From positions 1 through 35,310 of the forward strand of contig NYZA01000176.1 in assembly GCA_002686955.1 (NCBI GenBank): 35,310 bases of DNA. Direction: 5' to 3'. Made by a program: the position numbers and the translations under genes. How positions within the stretch are numbered: position 1 is the first letter of the stretch; each line of letters opens with the position of its first letter. The DNA comes from Gemmatimonadota bacterium. GTDB lineage: Bacteria; GCA-2686955. Below, piece by piece: positions 33,117 through 35,310 of the stretch. Under the pieces are notes generated by a model that had not been told where the DNA came from, ran no database searches, and saw only the letters and a list, made by a program, of their open reading frames with translations.

Positions 33117-34946
33117 ATGAAACATCCGCCATTCGAAAATACTGTTACGCATCTATTCAAACAGGCCGAAGAGCAGGGAAGTTCTGCCGCGGTCGCCTAT
33201 AAGCAAGACGGAGCCTGGCATGACATCAGCTGGGAGCAGTATGCCAGCGATGTCCATACCGCCGCGGCGGGTTTGGTAAAACTGGGGCTTGGAAAAGGCG
33301 ATACTGTCTGCATTCTGGGATTCAACTGTTACGAATGGGTGGTTATGGATCTTGCTGCAATCATGATCGGCGCCATTCCTGCAGGGATTTATACCACCAG
33401 CTCACCGGAAGAAGTGGCCTACATCCTGAACCATTCCGAAGCCAGGGTGCTGCTGCTGGAAAGTACGGAACAATGGAACAAGATCATCGCCCAGCAGGCT
33501 AACCTTGAACACCTCAAAGATGTGGTGAGCATGATCCGTTGCGAAGATATTGCGGATGAAATGGCCATGGATTGGGCAACATTCATGGGGATCGGTTCGG
33601 ACAACGATAAGGCTGCTGTGGAAAAGCTCTATGCAGCATCAGCGGAACATGAAGCAGCAACATTTATTTATACGTCTGGCACCACCGGCCCTCCAAAAGC
33701 GGTGATGCTGTCTAACAAAAATCTGGTGTGGACGGCCAGCCAGGCAGCCGATATGATCAAACTGGACGCGACCGATTCATCACTTTCCTATCTGCCGCTT
33801 TCGCACATTGCTGAGCAGATGTTTACAATCCATGCCCCTATCATTGTAGGCTGGAAAGTTTATTTTGCTACGGGTATTCTGGATGTGCTGGAGAACCTAA
33901 AAGAAGTAAAACCGACGGTCTTGTTTGGTGTGCCAAGAATCTGGGAAAAATTCTATACAGGCCTTAAGGAAAAACTTGGTGAAGCCAGCGGCCTTAAGGA
34001 AAAGATTGTCAACTTTTCTCTGAAAGCCGGTTCGGAAAACAGTGCGGATATTTTCAGCGGCGGAGATGGCGGCGGATGGAAATACAGACTTGCGAATAAA
34101 CTGCTATTCGGAAAAGTAAAGGATGCCCTTGGCCTAAGTAATCTTCGGGTCGGTGTTACAGGAGCTGCACCCATTAATGCCGAAATTCTAAAACTCTTTG
34201 CCAGCCTCGATATTCCCATCTTGGAAGTTTATGGGCAGTCCGAAGGTTCGGGGCCGACGTCTTTTAACCGTCCGAGGAATAACAAACCCGGGTCTGTGGG
34301 GCCGGCTTATCCGGGAACGGAAGTCAAGATCGCTGACGACGGCGAAATCATGCTTAAAGGTCCGAATGTTTTTCTTGGTTATTACAAGGATCAGGAAGGA
34401 ACCGACGCCTGTTTAGAAGACGGCTGGCTGTACTCAGGTGATGTCGGAAAATTTGATGAGGACGGCTTCCTTTATGTTACCGGGCGCAAGAAGGAAATAC
34501 TCGTAACATCCGGAGGAAAAAATATTGCGCCGATCCCAATCGAAGAAGACCTTAAGCAAATCCCGGCTGTTGCTCAAGCCGTAATGGTCGGTGATAATCG
34601 TAATTTCTGCACTGCGCTGCTAACGCTGGATGTAGGATATCTGCTCAAGGATAAAATGGGCGTCGACATTACCGATATCAGCCCTTTGGAACTGGTGAAT
34701 GTGCTGGAATCAAAGGGCAAGACCGTGCAGGGATTTGCGGAGAGTGCCGAAATCCTTTCAGAGATTCAGGCTGGTGTGGATAAGGTCAACAGCAAGTATG
34801 CGCAGGTGGAGAACATTCGAAAATTTGCTGTACTTCCGCGGGACTTTACTATGGCCGATGATGAAGTGACGCCGACCTTCAAGATCAAGCGATCGAAGAT
34901 CTACGCGAAGTGGGCCGATACCATCGATTCGCTGTACACCGGCTAA
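33117..34946 (+). CDS. Long-chain fatty acyl-CoA synthetase (AMP-forming)
   Basis: 609 residues, normal length for FAA1/FadD15-type enzymes, which activate fatty acids to acyl-AMP and then acyl-CoA. GGAG lies 10 bases before ATG 33117. The P-loop-like AMP motif 'FIYTSGTTGPPKA' (~183-195), 'GVTGAAPINAEILKLF' (~345-360), 'EVYGQSEGSGPTSF' (~370) and 'GWLYSGDVGKFDEDGFLYVT' (~436) are intact. The hinge 'TGRKKEILVTSGGKN' and the C-terminal Lys region 'TPTFKIKRSKIY' are present. It is about 50% GC by eye, against 60-65% for the neighbours, with codons like AAA, GAA and ATT frequent, so a recent transfer (gamma-proteobacterial or similar donor) or a misjoin. It appears intact and could be expressed from the donor's own signals. 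Confidence 0.9.
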   Translation: MKHPPFENTVTHLFKQAEEQGSSAAVAYKQDGAWHDISWEQYASDVHTAAAGLVKLGLGKGDTVCILGFNCYEWVVMDLAAIMIGAIPAGIYTTSSPEEVAYILNHSEARVLLLESTEQWNKIIAQQANLEHLKDVVSMIRCEDIADEMAMDWATFMGIGSDNDKAAVEKLYAASAEHEAATFIYTSGTTGPPKAVMLSNKNLVWTASQAADMIKLDATDSSLSYLPLSHIAEQMFTIHAPIIVGWKVYFATGILDVLENLKEVKPTVLFGVPRIWEKFYTGLKEKLGEASGLKEKIVNFSLKAGSENSADIFSGGDGGGWKYRLANKLLFGKVKDALGLSNLRVGVTGAAPINAEILKLFASLDIPILEVYGQSEGSGPTSFNRPRNNKPGSVGPAYPGTEVKIADDGEIMLKGPNVFLGYYKDQEGTDACLEDGWLYSGDVGKFDEDGFLYVTGRKKEILVTSGGKNIAPIPIEEDLKQIPAVAQAVMVGDNRNFCTALLTLDVGYLLKDKMGVDITDISPLELVNVLESKGKTVQGFAESAEILSEIQAGVDKVNSKYAQVENIRKFAVLPRDFTMADDEVTPTFKIKRSKIYAKWADTIDSLYTG

Positions 34947-34963
34947 TTTCCCTTGTCACATGA

Positions 34964-35310
34964 TCCACGGAATTCCGCTACTCCGTGATTTCGGGACGGG
35001 AGCCTGTGGAGCTTTCGGTTTACGAGCTCTCCGGAAGACGGGTGAGGCGGCTGGTAGTGGGGAGAGTCAGGGCTGGCACCCATCGGGTTGCGTGGGACGG
35101 CCGCAACGATGCTGGCTCGAGGGTGCCCAGCTGTGTGTATCTCTATCACCTGACACTCGGCAGATTGCTCATGCTGGCAGGGTCCCTTCGATTGGCGTCA
35201 GTGATATGGCATCTGCGTAGCGCGCCAAAGCGTGGCTGGCTGCCGCGCGATCGGCGGCGGAAGGCAAGCGCCGGGTACAGGGAGAGCGGGAGCCAGCTCG
35301 CTTCGTGGCC
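34964..35310 (+). pseudogene. FlgD/T9SS-like C-terminal tail fragment of a host-type secreted protein
   Basis: From 34964 the frame reads 'STEFRYSVISGREPVELSVY', 'ELSGRRVRRLVVGRVRAG', 'HRVAWDGRNDAGSRVPSCVY' and 'LYHL'. This is the FlgD-like Ig tail of FCB surface proteins, beginning exactly within the NPFNPST motif (a TGA at 34961 replaces the Pro). The tail resembles the one at 15297-15560. It stays open to the window end without the normal 'K-stop' finish, so it may be frameshifted. It shows that sequence of host type resumes within ~20 bases of the acyl-CoA synthetase stop. Confidence 0.65.

Noticed and set aside
34966-34987. CACGGA..TCCGTG stem after the acyl-CoA synthetase as a terminator
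   Set aside because: Only six base pairs, no T-run, and it lies in sequence that reads as an FlgD-like tail.
1-35310. CRISPR arrays, tRNA or rRNA genes, retrons, restriction or other defence systems
   Set aside because: No regularly spaced repeats, no tRNA T-loop/acceptor pattern and no matching protein motifs were seen; the lone DUF4143 ATPase and PIN remnant are not enough for a defence island.

Overview
The window looks like a chromosomal segment of an uncultured, high-GC bacterium of the FCB / Candidatus Eisenbacteria-Krumholzibacteriota kind. This is an inference from protein style: many secreted proteins made of LVIVD-type beta-propeller repeats, right-handed beta-helix repeats, FG-GAP repeats, CotH and lamin-tail modules, plus FlgD-like C-terminal tails carrying the NPFNPS...WDGxND...Y signature. 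No rRNA, tRNA or CRISPR array was recognised.

Layout. 0-6.5 kb: two paralogous secreted LVIVD-type proteins sharing the same C-terminal tail, separated by an AAA/DUF4143 ATPase and by a frameshifted secreted-protein gene. 6.5-10.5 kb: remnants of a PIN toxin and an antitoxin-like protein around a small palindrome, a secreted alpha/beta hydrolase, a beta-helix protein, and a lipoprotein cut off at its 3' end. 10.5-15 kb: an IS91-type transposase split into two pieces. The pieces share an identical 71-bp direct repeat and bracket a 2.4-kb segment that carries a secreted GH-A-like glycosidase. A DUF5372 fragment and a DD35E transposase follow. 15-21.6 kb, minus strand: beta-helix and CotH/lamin-tail proteins that look spliced from parts and are interrupted by a TAG, a large LVIVD protein, and a 155-bp element with perfect 22-bp terminal inverted repeats. 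21.6-25 kb, minus strand: a ceramidase-like/PHP-phosphoesterase pair, both exported, and the 3' end of an FG-GAP protein.

25.4-30.9 kb is a surface-glycan or lipid-modification locus: a B12-binding radical SAM enzyme, a polytopic GT-C-like membrane protein, a Gfo/Idh/MocA dehydrogenase, a GT2 glycosyltransferase, and the first ~22-29 codons of a DegT-type aminotransferase. A MITE-like element sits inside the 5' end of the radical SAM gene and now supplies its start codon.

30.9-35.3 kb is a patchwork: an FG-GAP fragment, a third IS91 transposase with one nonsense and one frameshift, then a clearly lower-GC block with a decayed DNA-deoxyinosine glycosylase and an intact long-chain acyl-CoA synthetase. 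The block ends abruptly inside an FlgD-like tail of host type.

The strongest signals are therefore mobile-element-driven rearrangements of secreted-protein and glycan genes. All functional statements come from motif recognition by eye; no database search was run.
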